From assembly GCA_038223055.1 (NCBI GenBank), contig JBBRHF010000061.1:1-21503 (forward strand): a DNA stretch of 21,503 nt, given 5' to 3'. Below, piece after piece: positions 1 to 7,500 of the stretch (positions are counted from its first letter, which is position 1; each line of letters opens with the position of its first letter). The notes beneath the pieces are model-generated. The model did no database searches, was not told the DNA's origin, and worked only from the letters and a program-made list of their open reading frames with translations. The translations under genes were made by a program, and so were the position numbers. Origin of the DNA: JBBRHF01 sp038223055. Lineage in GTDB: Bacteria > Actinomycetota > Actinomycetes > JACCUZ01.

Positions 1-363
1 GGCGGCGCGGCCGGCGCGGGCGCCGCGAGCGCCGGCGAGCGCGACCACCTACTGCACGAGGCGCGCAAGGCCGCCAAACGGGCTCGGTACGCCGGCGAGT
101 CGATGGTGCCGGTTTTCGGCCGCAAGGCCGAGCGGTTCGCCGCCACGATGGAGCAGGTGCAGGAGATTCTCGGGGAGCACCAGGACACCGTGGTCACCCG
201 GGCCCAGCTAGTCGAGCTCGCGGACATTGCCCGCAATGCCGGCGAGGACCCCTTCACCTACGGCCGGCTGCACGCCCGCCAGCAGGCCCGGGCCGACGAG
301 TTGGAGCGCGAGTTCGCGGCGCTGTGGACGAAGATCTCCGGCGCGTTCTGCTGGCCCGGCTGA
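1..363 (+). CDS. CHAD domain protein, C-terminal fragment
   Basis: This is the last 120 codons of an open frame that enters from the left edge and ends at TGA 361-363. The peptide contains HEARKAAKRARYAGE near residues 19-33, the Lys/Arg/His-rich helix typical of CHAD domains (conserved histidine alpha-helical domains). A second helix with ILGEHQD follows near residues 55-61. CHAD domains are known to bind polyphosphate or other phosphorylated ligands and often follow a CYTH domain; whether one lies upstream cannot be seen. The first ATG visible in frame is at 103, but the CHAD signature starts before it, so that ATG is internal. The gene converges on the aminotransferase at 411. The family call is fairly sure; the exact partner or role is not shown. 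Confidence 0.8.
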   Translation, partial: GGAAGAGAASAGERDHLLHEARKAAKRARYAGESMVPVFGRKAERFAATMEQVQEILGEHQDTVVTRAQLVELADIARNAGEDPFTYGRLHARQQARADELEREFAALWTKISGAFCWPG

Positions 364-386
364 CCCGCCCCGCGTCACGCTGACCC

Positions 387-414
387 CGCGTCATGGCTAC
401 CGCGTCATGGCTAC
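387..414. repeat. Tandem 2x14-nt direct repeat between convergent genes
   Basis: The 14-mer CGCGTCATGGCTAC occurs at 387-400 and again at 401-414 with no mismatch. A third, degenerate relative lies at 371-384. The second copy contains the TAG stop (411-413 on the minus strand) of the aminotransferase gene, so the duplication sits exactly at the gene end. No terminator-like hairpin with a T tract is visible between the two convergent genes. Confidence 0.85.
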
Positions 415-1466
415 CGCCCGGTCAACGCCTCGACAGCGAGGTCGACGTCGGCGAGGGAGTTGTATAGGTGGAACGACGCCCGGACCCGGCCCGCTCGGGT
501 GGCGACCCGCACCCTGGCCGCAGCCAGCCGCGCCGCTGCGCCTTCCTGGTCGACCGTGACGATCGCCGAGCCCTGCGGCGGCAGGCCGAGCCCGGCCAGG
601 AAAGCGTCGGCCAGGCCCACGTCATGGGCGTGCACCTGCGCCAGGTCCAGGTCCGCAAGCCACTCGATCGCCGTCGCCGCCCCGACCCAGGCGAACCACG
701 CCGGCGAGGTGTCCAGGCGCCGGGCGTCCGCGGCGAGCCGCAGCGGCGACCCGTAGATCGAGGACCAGATGTCCGCACCGGCGTACCACCCCGCCCCGTG
801 CGGAGTGAGCGCGTCCAGCCGACCGTCGGCGACGGCCAGGAACGCCACGCCTCGCGGCGAGAGCAGCCACTTGTAGGCGCCGCACACGACGTAGTCCACC
901 CCGGCGCAGTCCAGCGGCAGCCAGCCGCACGCCTGGGTGGTGTCGAGCAGCACCCGCGCGCCATGCGAGGTGGCAGCCGCCATGAGTGACCCAAGATCGA
1001 GCACCCGGCCGTCGGCGGACTGCACGGCGCTGACCGCGACCAGGTCGGTGCCGCCGTCGACCTGGTCGACCAGGCGCTCCAGCGGGACCTCCCGTACGAC
1101 GACGCCGCGCCCGCTCTGGGCCAGGAAGGGGAAGCTCACCGACGTGAACTCACCCTCGACGCACAGCACCCGGGCACCGTCCGGCAGCGCGGCCGCGACG
1201 ATCCCGACCAGACCGGACACCGTCGCCCCCACCGCGACCTGCGAGGCGTGGACCCCGGTGAGACGGGCCCACGCCGTACGGGCTCGGGTGACGTGCTCGT
1301 CGAAGTCCGGCGGATCCAGCCTGCCCCGTCGCCACTCCGCCAGGACCGCGTCCACGGCGTCGACCGCGGCGCGCGGCGGCACGCCCAGCGACGCGGTGTT
1401 CAGATAGCCCGGGTCCGCGTCGAACAATGTTTGCCAGTCCACCCCCTGATCATGCCGTCCCGCCAC
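411..1466 (-). CDS. Aminotransferase class V, cysteine-desulfurase-like fold
   Basis: The 351-residue product is a PLP-dependent enzyme of the class V aminotransferase superfamily. Visible signs are the N-terminal YLNTASLGVPP (residues 21-31), the cofactor-contacting aspartate in LLDTTQACGWLPLD (Asp175), and the Schiff-base lysine in CGAYKWLLSPRG (Lys199). No catalytic cysteine loop typical of NifS/IscS is evident near the C terminus, so the substrate is unknown and a desulfurase role is not claimed. The gene starts only 9 nt after the Dcu transporter stop and is probably cotranscribed with it. The start is uncertain: GTG at 1466 gives the full ORF with a weak GGGA just upstream, and a second in-frame GTG lies at 1442. 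It ends inside a 14-nt tandem repeat. Confidence 0.85.
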   Translation of the reverse strand: MAGRHDQGVDWQTLFDADPGYLNTASLGVPPRAAVDAVDAVLAEWRRGRLDPPDFDEHVTRARTAWARLTGVHASQVAVGATVSGLVGIVAAALPDGARVLCVEGEFTSVSFPFLAQSGRGVVVREVPLERLVDQVDGGTDLVAVSAVQSADGRVLDLGSLMAAATSHGARVLLDTTQACGWLPLDCAGVDYVVCGAYKWLLSPRGVAFLAVADGRLDALTPHGAGWYAGADIWSSIYGSPLRLAADARRLDTSPAWFAWVGAATAIEWLADLDLAQVHAHDVGLADAFLAGLGLPPQGSAIVTVDQEGAAARLAAARVRVATRAGRVRASFHLYNSLADVDLAVEALTGR

Positions 1467-1475
1467 TCCCGAATT

Positions 1476-2789
1476 TCAGAGAATGAAGGAGCCGAACAGG
1501 AAGCCCAGGGCCACGGCGATCGAGATGTTGATCACGCCGGGAACCAGGAACGGGTGGTTGAAGACGTACTTGCCGATCTGAGTGGTCCCGGTGTCGTCCA
1601 TCTGTACGGCGGCGAGCAGGGTCGGATAGGTCGGCAGCACGAACAGCGCCGACACCGCCGGGAACGCGGCCACGGCAGCGAGCGGCGCGACCCCAATCGC
1701 CAGAGCCGTGGGCACCAGCGCCTTGGTGGTGGCTGCCTGGGAGTAGAGCAACGCGGAGGCGAAGAACAGGACGACGGCGAGCAGCCACGGCTGGCCCTTG
1801 AGCAGGTCACCGGAGAAGTCGGTGATCGCCTTCTCGTGCGCGGTCACGAACGTCGTTCCGAGCCAGGCCACACCGAGCACGCAGATGCTCGCGCTCATGC
1901 CGGACTTGAACGTGGACGCGGACAGGATGTCGTCGGGCACCACCTTGCAGGTGAGCACGATGATCGCGGCGATCGAGAGCATGAACGTGATGATCGCGGC
2001 GTCGCGCCCCATCACCGGGTTGGTGACCAGGCCGACCTTCTCGCTGATGGCGGTGGCGTAGCCCATCACGGCCAGCAGGCCGATCAGGAAGATGATCACC
2101 GACAGCCGGGCCCGCGGGGCGATCTCGCGGAACTGGCGGCCCTTGGCCGTGACGGTGCCGGCGGCCTTGCGCCGCTGGTACTCCGGGTGTGTACTCAGAT
2201 CTGTTGTCCCGCGGACCTTGTCGATCGCCATCATGATCGCTGCCGTCGCCATGCAGGCGAGGAAGGTCGAGGGGATGGCCACCGCCAGCAGTTGCAGGTA
2301 GTCCACGCCCTTCTTGTCCAGCACGGTCGACATGAAGACCACGGCCGCCGAGATCGGCGAGGCAGTGATCGCGATCTGGGACGCCACGACCGCGACCGAC
2401 AGCGGCCGGGAGGGCCGGATGTTGTTCTCCTTGGCCAGTTCGGTGATGACCGGCATCGTCGAGAAGGCGGTGTGCCCGGTGCCCGCCATGAACGTCATCA
2501 GATAGGTGACGATGGGGGCCAGAAAGGTGAGGTACTTGGGGTTGCGGCGCAGCACCCGGTCGGCCAGGTCGACCAGGTAGTCCATGCCCCCGGCGACCTG
2601 CATCGCGGCGATCGCCGTGATGACGCTCATGATGATGGACACGACGTCCAGCGGGAGGTCGCCGGGTGTCACGCCCAGCAGCACCAGCCCGAGGACGCCC
2701 AGACCGCCGGCGAACCCGATCGCGATGCCGCCGAGGCGGGCGCCCAGGAAGATGGCCGCCATGACGACCAGGAACTGAACGGCGATCAT
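1476..2789 (-). CDS. Anaerobic C4-dicarboxylate antiporter, DcuA/DcuB family
   Basis: The 437-residue product matches the usual length of Dcu carriers (about 430-450). Dcu proteins exchange aspartate, fumarate, malate and succinate across the cytoplasmic membrane. The sequence has ten or more hydrophobic segments, with the family-typical stretches MAGTGHTAFSTMPVI (near residues 101-115) and SQIAITASPISAAV in the first half, and FVLPTYPTLLAAVQ and a C-terminal VINISIAVALGFL in the second. The ATG at 2789 overlaps the TGA of aspA in a TGATG arrangement, so translation is probably coupled. The pairing with aspartase suggests aspartate uptake coupled to export of the fumarate or succinate formed. 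The same frame stays open upstream through an out-of-frame reading of aspA; that extension has shadow-like composition and is not part of the protein. DcuA and DcuB cannot be told apart here. Confidence 0.93.
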   Translation of the reverse strand: MIAVQFLVVMAAIFLGARLGGIAIGFAGGLGVLGLVLLGVTPGDLPLDVVSIIMSVITAIAAMQVAGGMDYLVDLADRVLRRNPKYLTFLAPIVTYLMTFMAGTGHTAFSTMPVITELAKENNIRPSRPLSVAVVASQIAITASPISAAVVFMSTVLDKKGVDYLQLLAVAIPSTFLACMATAAIMMAIDKVRGTTDLSTHPEYQRRKAAGTVTAKGRQFREIAPRARLSVIIFLIGLLAVMGYATAISEKVGLVTNPVMGRDAAIITFMLSIAAIIVLTCKVVPDDILSASTFKSGMSASICVLGVAWLGTTFVTAHEKAITDFSGDLLKGQPWLLAVVLFFASALLYSQAATTKALVPTALAIGVAPLAAVAAFPAVSALFVLPTYPTLLAAVQMDDTGTTQIGKYVFNHPFLVPGVINISIAVALGFLFGSFIL

Positions 2790-4270
2790 CACGGCGTACG
2801 CGCCGGCTCGGTCTCTGATCCGTTGGTCGGGCCGTAGATCTTTCCCCGGTAGTGCGGGGTCATCAGGTTCTCCGGGGCGAAGATCTCGTCCACCTCGGCC
2901 TCCGTGAGCAGCCCCTTGTCGAGGACGACCTCTTTCACGGTCTTGCCGGTGCGGGCGCACTCCTTGCCGACGAGGTCCCCCTCGTGGTGGCCGATGATGT
3001 CGTTGAGGAAGGTCACGATGCCGATCGAGTTCATGACGTAGCCCTTGCAGACCTCGGGGTTGGCCGTGATCCCGTCCACGCACTTGACCCGCAGGCCCTG
3101 GCACGCGTTGGTCAGCAGGCTGACCGACTCGAACAAGGACTGCGCGATGACCGGCTCCATGACGTTGAGCTGCAGCTGCCCCGCCTCGGCCGCCATCGTG
3201 ACCGTCATGTCGTTGCCGATGACCTTGAAGCAGACCTGGTTGACCACCTCCGGCAGCACCGGGTTCACCTTGGCCGGCATGATCGAGGAGCCGGCCTGCA
3301 GTTCGGGCAGGTTGATCTCGCCCAGGCCGGTCCGCGGCCCGGAGGACAGCAGCCGCAGGTCGTTGCAGACCTTGCCCAGCTTGACGGCCACCCGCTTGAT
3401 CGCGGCGTGCATGGACACGTAAGCACCGGCATCCGAGGTGGCCTCGATGAGGTTCTCGGCGCGGACCACCGGCAGGCCGGAGACCTCGGCGAGCTTGGCG
3501 GCCGCGCACTCGGAGTAGCCCTGCGGGGTGTTCAGCCCGGTGCCGATCGCGGTGGCCCCGAGGTTGACCTCGAGGAGCAGTTCGGCGGCCCGGCCCAACT
3601 GGCGAATCTCCTCGCGCATGAGAACCCCGTAGACCTTGAACTCCTGCCCGAGGGTCATCGGGATGGCGTCCTGGAGTTGCGTGCGGCCCATCTTGAGCAC
3701 GTCCTGGAACTCCTCCGCCTTCGCCTCGAACGCGACGGCAAGGTCGCGCACCTGTGCCACGAGGCCCTGTACGACGGTGTAGAGAGCGATCCGGAAACCG
3801 CTGGGATAGGCGTCGTTGGTGGACTGGCACTGGTTCACGTGCGCGTTGGGGTCCACCACGTCGTAGCGGCCCTTGGGCAGGCCGAGATGCTCCAGCGCCA
3901 GGTTGGCGATCACCTCGTTGGTGTTCATGTTGACCGAGGTCCCGGCGCCGCCCTGGAACACGTCGACGGGGAACTGATCCATGCACCGGCCGTCCACCAG
4001 GATCGCGTCGCAGCCGGCGACGATGGCGTCGGCGACCTCGTCGGTGATCGTGTGTAGCGCCTTGTTGGCCAGGGCGGAGGCCTTCTTGACCATCACCATG
4101 CCCCGCACCATCTCGGGAGCGTCGTTGATCGTGGCCGAGCTGATCGTGAAGTTCTCCAGGGCCCGCACGGTATGCACGCCGTAGTAAGCCTCGGCCGGCA
4201 CCTCCTTCGAGCCGAGCAGGTCCTCTTCGATGCGGGTCGGTTCGATGCGGGTCGGTGCTGCGGTGCTCAC
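2789..4270 (-). CDS. aspA: Aspartate ammonia-lyase (aspartase)
   Basis: Aspartase converts L-aspartate to fumarate and ammonia in the cytosol. The 493-residue product carries the fumarase/aspartase signature GSSIMPAKVNP at residues 327-337, in which the first serine (Ser328) is the expected catalytic base. It also has TSVNMNTNE (111-119), the substrate loop region NQCQSTNDAYPS (146-157), and GQLQLNVMEP (364-373). Aspartase rather than fumarase is favoured by the KEVPAEAYYGVHTVRALENF-type N terminus and the Dcu neighbour. I place the start at GTG 4270 because AAGGAG (4287-4282 on the minus strand) lies 11 nt upstream and homology begins just after. The open frame continues to 4492, but that part looks non-coding. 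The N terminus contains a perfect 15-nt duplication encoding TRIEP twice. The leader upstream has strong hairpins. Confidence 0.95.
   Translation of the reverse strand: MSTAAPTRIEPTRIEEDLLGSKEVPAEAYYGVHTVRALENFTISSATINDAPEMVRGMVMVKKASALANKALHTITDEVADAIVAGCDAILVDGRCMDQFPVDVFQGGAGTSVNMNTNEVIANLALEHLGLPKGRYDVVDPNAHVNQCQSTNDAYPSGFRIALYTVVQGLVAQVRDLAVAFEAKAEEFQDVLKMGRTQLQDAIPMTLGQEFKVYGVLMREEIRQLGRAAELLLEVNLGATAIGTGLNTPQGYSECAAAKLAEVSGLPVVRAENLIEATSDAGAYVSMHAAIKRVAVKLGKVCNDLRLLSSGPRTGLGEINLPELQAGSSIMPAKVNPVLPEVVNQVCFKVIGNDMTVTMAAEAGQLQLNVMEPVIAQSLFESVSLLTNACQGLRVKCVDGITANPEVCKGYVMNSIGIVTFLNDIIGHHEGDLVGKECARTGKTVKEVVLDKGLLTEAEVDEIFAPENLMTPHYRGKIYGPTNGSETEPARTP
4227..4256. repeat. Tandem 2x15-nt direct repeat in aspA N-terminal coding region
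   Basis: TCGATGCGGGTCGGT (plus strand) is present at 4227-4241 and again at 4242-4256 with no mismatch. On the minus strand this encodes the repeated pentapeptide TRIEP/TRIEE at residues 7-16 of aspartase, just before the conserved start of the domain. A multiple of three preserves the frame, so copy-number change would lengthen or shorten a flexible N-terminal tail. Confidence 0.9.
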
Positions 4271-4296
4271 GGTGTGGGCTTCTCCTTGTGATGTGG

Positions 4297-4330
4297 AGGA
4301 GGGCACCCGGGTCGCGGTCGTCGCCCTCCT
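4297..4330 (-). promoter_or_regulatory. Leader hairpin just upstream of the aspA ribosome-binding site
   Basis: AGGAGGGC at 4297-4304 is perfectly complementary to GCCCTCCT at 4323-4330, giving an 8-bp stem with an 18-nt loop. In the aspA transcript it would lie about 10 nt upstream of the AAGGAG site. It has no T tract, so it is more likely a leader structure than an intrinsic terminator. A role in aspA control is inference only. Confidence 0.4.
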
Positions 4331-4423
4331 GCGGGGCCCCGAACACGGTTTTCGGACTCGTGCGCTGGGCATGGACTGACCGGGGGCCGGGGCCGGAGCC
4401 ACCGTCGGTCGGGCTCCTCCTCG

Positions 4424-4458
4424 AGCATGCGCTCGCCCGGAGCCGGAGCGCAAATGCT
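4424..4458. promoter_or_regulatory. Strong hairpin in the aspA/permease intergenic region
   Basis: AGCATGCGCTC (4424-4434) pairs with GAGCGC (4446-4451) and, across an AA bulge, with ATGCT (4454-4458). This gives 11 base pairs around an 11-nt loop. It lies in the 319-nt non-coding space between the divergent aspA and amino-acid permease genes. I recognise no riboswitch family in it. It could be a leader structure of the aspA transcript or a DNA inverted repeat for a regulator. Confidence 0.4.
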
Positions 4459-4470
4459 GGGCAGTGGCGT

Positions 4471-4508
4471 TGATCACGTTCGGGTCGATCATGATTGGGT
4501 GATCACGT
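4471..4508. promoter_or_regulatory. Repeated TGATCACGT sites around an ATCATGAT palindrome, possible operator
   Basis: The 9-mer TGATCACGT occurs at 4471-4479 and 4500-4508, each containing the palindrome TGATCA. Between them is a second palindrome, ATCATGAT (4488-4495). This is the least GC-rich piece of the intergenic region. On the minus strand CATGAT, a possible -10 box, overlaps the central palindrome. A repressor binding both outer sites would bracket an aspA promoter. No experiment or known regulator supports this, so it is a sequence-based suggestion. Confidence 0.35.
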
Positions 4509-4589
4509 CCAAAGAATCCTCGCCCGGGATGGTTGACCGGGGATCACCTGCTGCAAGAGCATCTGCACAGTCCGCATTGGAGGCGAGTA

Positions 4590-6086
4590 GTGAATCTCTG
4601 GCGCACGAAGACCATCGAACAGTCCATCCACGACACCGAGGAGCCCACCCACCAGCTTCGTAAGCAGTTAGGCCCCATCGACCTCACCGTGTTCGGCGTC
4701 GGGGTGGTCATCGGCACCGGCATCTTCGTGCTCACCGGCAAGGCCGCCGGCGTGCAGGCCGGGCCGGCCGTCTCGCTCTCGTTCGTCTTCGCCGGCGTCG
4801 CGTGCGCCCTGGCGGCGCTGTGCTACGCCGAGTTCGCGAGCACGGTGCCGGTGGCGGGTTCGGCCTACACCTTCTCCTACGCGAGCCTTGGCGAGCTCGT
4901 CGCGTGGATCATCGGCTGGGACCTGATCCTCGAGCTGGCACTGGGTGCGAGCACGGTCGCCGTCGGCTGGTCGACCTACTTCGCCGACGTGATGAAGTCG
5001 GCCGGGGTCACCATCCCCAGCTGGGCCTACGGCGAGAACCACAATCTCGTCGCCGCGGTGATCGTGCTCATCCTCACCGGCGTGCTCTGCGCCGGCATCA
5101 AGGTGTCCTCGCAGGTCAACATGGCGATGGTCGCCGTGAAGCTCTCGGTCGTGCTGTTCGTCATCTTCGCGGGATTGTTCTACATCAAGGCCAGCAACTA
5201 CTCACCGTTTATCCCGCCCGCCGGGTCGAAGCCGGCCGGCGGGGCGGAGAGCGTCCCGTCGCTGCTGCAGGACCTCGGCTTCTCGCCGGGCTCGTTCGGC
5301 GTCAGCGGCATCTTCACCGGCGCGGCTCTGGTCTTCTTCGCCTTCATCGGCTTCGACATCGTCGCGACCGCCGCGGAGGAGACCAAGAACCCGCAGCGTG
5401 ACATGCCGATCGGCATCCTGGGCTCACTCGCGATCTGCACCACCCTCTACGTCGCGGTCTCCCTCGTCGTGACCGGAATGGTGAAGTACACCGAGATCAA
5501 GGTTGACGCGCCGCTCGCCGAGGCGTTCCGCTCGGTCGGCAAGCCCGGTTTCGCCACGGCCATCTCCGTGGGCGCATTGTTCGGTCTCACTACCGTGATG
5601 ATGATCCTGCTGCTCGGGCAGAGCCGCGTCTTCTTCGCGATGAGTCGCGACCGGCTGCTGCCGCCGAGCTTTTCCAAGGTCAGCGAGAGGTTCGGGACCC
5701 CGATCCGCACCACCCTCGTCACCGGTGGAGCCGTGGCCCTGATCTCGATGTTCGTGCCGCTGTCCGAGCTGGCCGAGCTGGTCAACATCGGCACGCTGTT
5801 CGCCTTCATCCTGGTCGCGATCGGCGTTATCGTGCTGCGCAGAAAGCGGCCGGACCTGCCCCGCGCCTTCCGCTGCCCCGGAGTCCCCGTCGTACCGATG
5901 CTGGCGATGCTCGCGTCGTTCTACCTGATGCTCAACCTGCCAGCGGCGACGTGGTGGCGGTTCGGCATCTGGATGGCGCTCGGATTCGGCGTCTATTTCC
6001 TGTACGGCGCGAAGCACAGCCGCCTGGCCACCGACCCCAACTACTCCCGCGGGGCCGACGAGACCGCCGCCACCCAACGACGGTAG
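4590..6086 (+). CDS. Amino-acid permease, APC superfamily, cationic amino acid transporter (CAT) type
   Basis: The 498-residue product is a 12-segment secondary transporter of the APC superfamily. The N terminus NLWRTKTIEQSIHDTEEP followed by LGPIDLTVFGVGVVIGTGIF is typical of the bacterial CAT subfamily (YfnA/YhdG-like). The GVVIGTGIF motif in the first membrane segment forms the substrate site in this family. Further support comes from FFAFIGFDIVATAAEETKNPQRDMP and the late GQSRVFFAMSRDRLLPP. I place the start at GTG 4590 because GGAGG (4579-4583) sits 6 nt before it; an upstream in-frame start at 4533 lacks homology. A possible -35 TTGACC lies at 4533-4538. The amino acid carried is not shown; the aspartase next door is suggestive only. 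The gene is followed after 13 nt by the MFS gene. Confidence 0.92.
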   Translation: MNLWRTKTIEQSIHDTEEPTHQLRKQLGPIDLTVFGVGVVIGTGIFVLTGKAAGVQAGPAVSLSFVFAGVACALAALCYAEFASTVPVAGSAYTFSYASLGELVAWIIGWDLILELALGASTVAVGWSTYFADVMKSAGVTIPSWAYGENHNLVAAVIVLILTGVLCAGIKVSSQVNMAMVAVKLSVVLFVIFAGLFYIKASNYSPFIPPAGSKPAGGAESVPSLLQDLGFSPGSFGVSGIFTGAALVFFAFIGFDIVATAAEETKNPQRDMPIGILGSLAICTTLYVAVSLVVTGMVKYTEIKVDAPLAEAFRSVGKPGFATAISVGALFGLTTVMMILLLGQSRVFFAMSRDRLLPPSFSKVSERFGTPIRTTLVTGGAVALISMFVPLSELAELVNIGTLFAFILVAIGVIVLRRKRPDLPRAFRCPGVPVVPMLAMLASFYLMLNLPAATWWRFGIWMALGFGVYFLYGAKHSRLATDPNYSRGADETAATQRR

Positions 6087-6099
6087 CGACCCAGAGGCG

Positions 6100-7500
6100 G
6101 TGGCGACGAACCCCGGGCGGCGGCCTTGGTTGACCCGCAACCTCAAGGTCCTGTCCGGCGTCTCGTTCCTGCAGGACGCGGCCAGCGAGCTGCTCTACCC
6201 GATCCTGCCGATCTTTCTCACCGTCACCCTCGGCGCTCCCGTGGCGGTCGTCGGGGCGGTCGAGGGCCTCGCCGAGGGAGCGGCGAGCATCACCAAGCTG
6301 GCGGCGGGATTCCTCGGCGACCGGTTCCGCAAGCGACCCCTGATCGGGGTCGGCTACGGTCTCGCGGCGGCGGGCAAGGTCCTGGTCGCGATCGCGTTCG
6401 GCTGGCCGCTGGTCCTGGCGGGCCGGGTGCTCGACCGCCTCGGCAAGGGCATCCGCGGTGCCCCGCGGGACGCGCTGATCGTGGTGGGGATAGCGGACTC
6501 CGAGCGCGGCCGGGCCTTCGGGTTCCACCGCACGGCCGACACGTTGGGGGCAGTCGTCGGTCCGCTGATCGGCCTGCTCGGCTACGAGCTGCTCGGTCAC
6601 CGGATTCGCCCCCTCCTGGTCATCGCCATCGTGCCCGCCGTCCTGAGCGTGCTGCTCGTGCTCGCGGTGCGCGAGCCGGCGCCGGCCACCCCGCCCCCGA
6701 CCCGGCGGGCCTCGCTGTTCCGCGGGGCGGGTGACCTGCCCCGGCCCTACTGGCAGGTCGTCGGCGCGCTGACCGTGTTCAGCCTGGTGAACTTCCCAGA
6801 CGCGCTGCTGCTGCTGCGCCTGCACGACATCGGCTTCTCGGTGGCGACGACCATCCTGGCCTACGTCGGCTACAACCTCGTCTACGCCGGCGCGAGCTAT
6901 CCCGCCGGCCTGCTCGCGGACCGGCTACCCCGCTCCCGGGTGTTCGGCCTCGGGCTGGTGTTCTTCGCCGTGGGCTACCTCGGCCTCGGCCTGACCCGCA
7001 GCCACGCGCTGGCGTGGCTGGTGATCGGGCTCTACGGGCTGTTCAGCGCGTTCACCGACGGCGTCGGCAAGGCCTGGATCTCCTCCCTCGCGCCGGCCGG
7101 TCGCCAGGCCGGCGCGCAGGGCGTCTTCCAGAGTGCCACCGGCATGGGCGTCCTGGTCGCCGGGATCTGGGCCGGCCTGGCCTGGGGCGGGGACGGGCGG
7201 GTGCCGCTGCTCGTCTCCGGCACGGCCGGGGCGCTCATGGCGGTCTTGCTGGTGGTCGTCGGCTTCAGCCGACCGGGGCAGGACGTAGTCCACCGCCACG
7301 ATGGCGGCGGCCAGCGTGACCACCACCCCCAGCTTCCACGAGGCAGCGATCCTGCCGAGTTTGCTGCCGAGCATCTTCACCGGGGTCACCCGTTCACTCT
7401 TCCCGGTCTGCCGGGCCGCACTGGAGCCTCAGTGTGTCAGCACGTGATGTCCTTGGTGGTCAATCTGGCCCACGCGAGGGACAGGAACACGGCGATGTAG
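6100..7500 (+). CDS. MFS transporter with an aberrant C-terminal tail
   Basis: The first 393 residues are a normal-length major facilitator with about 12 hydrophobic segments. They include the loop 2-3 motif GFLGDRFRKRPLIG (near residues 70-83) and DRLGKGIRGAPRDALI. The substrate is unknown; drug or metabolite export is the usual role. After GFSRPG (ending near 7278) the reading loses hydrophobicity and third-position G/C. It continues as a 73-residue His/Pro-rich tail that is antisense to a hydrophobic minus-strand reading, then overlaps the end of the ABC permease gene by 64 nt. I infer that the native stop was lost at a rearrangement junction near 7270-7281. GTG 6100 is the most upstream plausible start, with a weak AGAGG nearby, and TTG 6130 is an alternative. 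The gene is probably cotranscribed with the permease. Confidence 0.85.
   Translation: MATNPGRRPWLTRNLKVLSGVSFLQDAASELLYPILPIFLTVTLGAPVAVVGAVEGLAEGAASITKLAAGFLGDRFRKRPLIGVGYGLAAAGKVLVAIAFGWPLVLAGRVLDRLGKGIRGAPRDALIVVGIADSERGRAFGFHRTADTLGAVVGPLIGLLGYELLGHRIRPLLVIAIVPAVLSVLLVLAVREPAPATPPPTRRASLFRGAGDLPRPYWQVVGALTVFSLVNFPDALLLLRLHDIGFSVATTILAYVGYNLVYAGASYPAGLLADRLPRSRVFGLGLVFFAVGYLGLGLTRSHALAWLVIGLYGLFSAFTDGVGKAWISSLAPAGRQAGAQGVFQSATGMGVLVAGIWAGLAWGGDGRVPLLVSGTAGALMAVLLVVVGFSRPGQDVVHRHDGGGQRDHHPQLPRGSDPAEFAAEHLHRGHPFTLPGLPGRTGASVCQHVMSLVVNLAHARDRNTAM
7276..7389 (-). pseudogene. Truncated small membrane protein gene, N-terminal remnant
   Basis: Reading from GTG 7389, the first 38 residues have high third-position G/C and one clear membrane segment (LGVVVTLAAAIVAVDYVLP, residues 20-38), preceded by a basic stretch with KLGRIAASWK. 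GGAAGAG lies about 6 nt before the GTG. The signal stops near 7276, where the frame runs into antisense of the MFS gene and stays open without sense to 6925. It starts 47 nt downstream of the ABC permease stop on the same strand, so it may have been a fourth member of that operon. I do not recognise the family. I infer a remnant left by a deletion that joined it tail-to-tail with the MFS gene. A genuine short protein of odd sequence cannot be excluded. Confidence 0.45.

Noticed and set aside
1248..2837. 529-residue plus-strand open frame
   Set aside because: It lies entirely opposite the transporter and aminotransferase genes and has the Asp/His/Arg/Gln-rich composition of an antisense shadow in high-GC DNA.
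1476..4346. One 956-residue minus-strand open frame that could be read as an aspA-transporter fusion
   Set aside because: Its first half is an out-of-frame reading of aspA, full of Arg, Gly and His, and only the part after 2789 is the Dcu protein. The real aspA lies in another frame with intact motifs.
4271..4492. N-terminal 74-residue extension of aspartase
   Set aside because: It is Pro/Arg-rich with no homology and crosses hairpins and operator-like repeats. GTG 4270 has a proper ribosome site and starts where the family starts.
6925..7389. The minus-strand frame from 7389 as a complete 154-residue gene
   Set aside because: Only about the first 38 residues look coding. The rest is antisense of conserved MFS segments, so only the start is kept, as a remnant.
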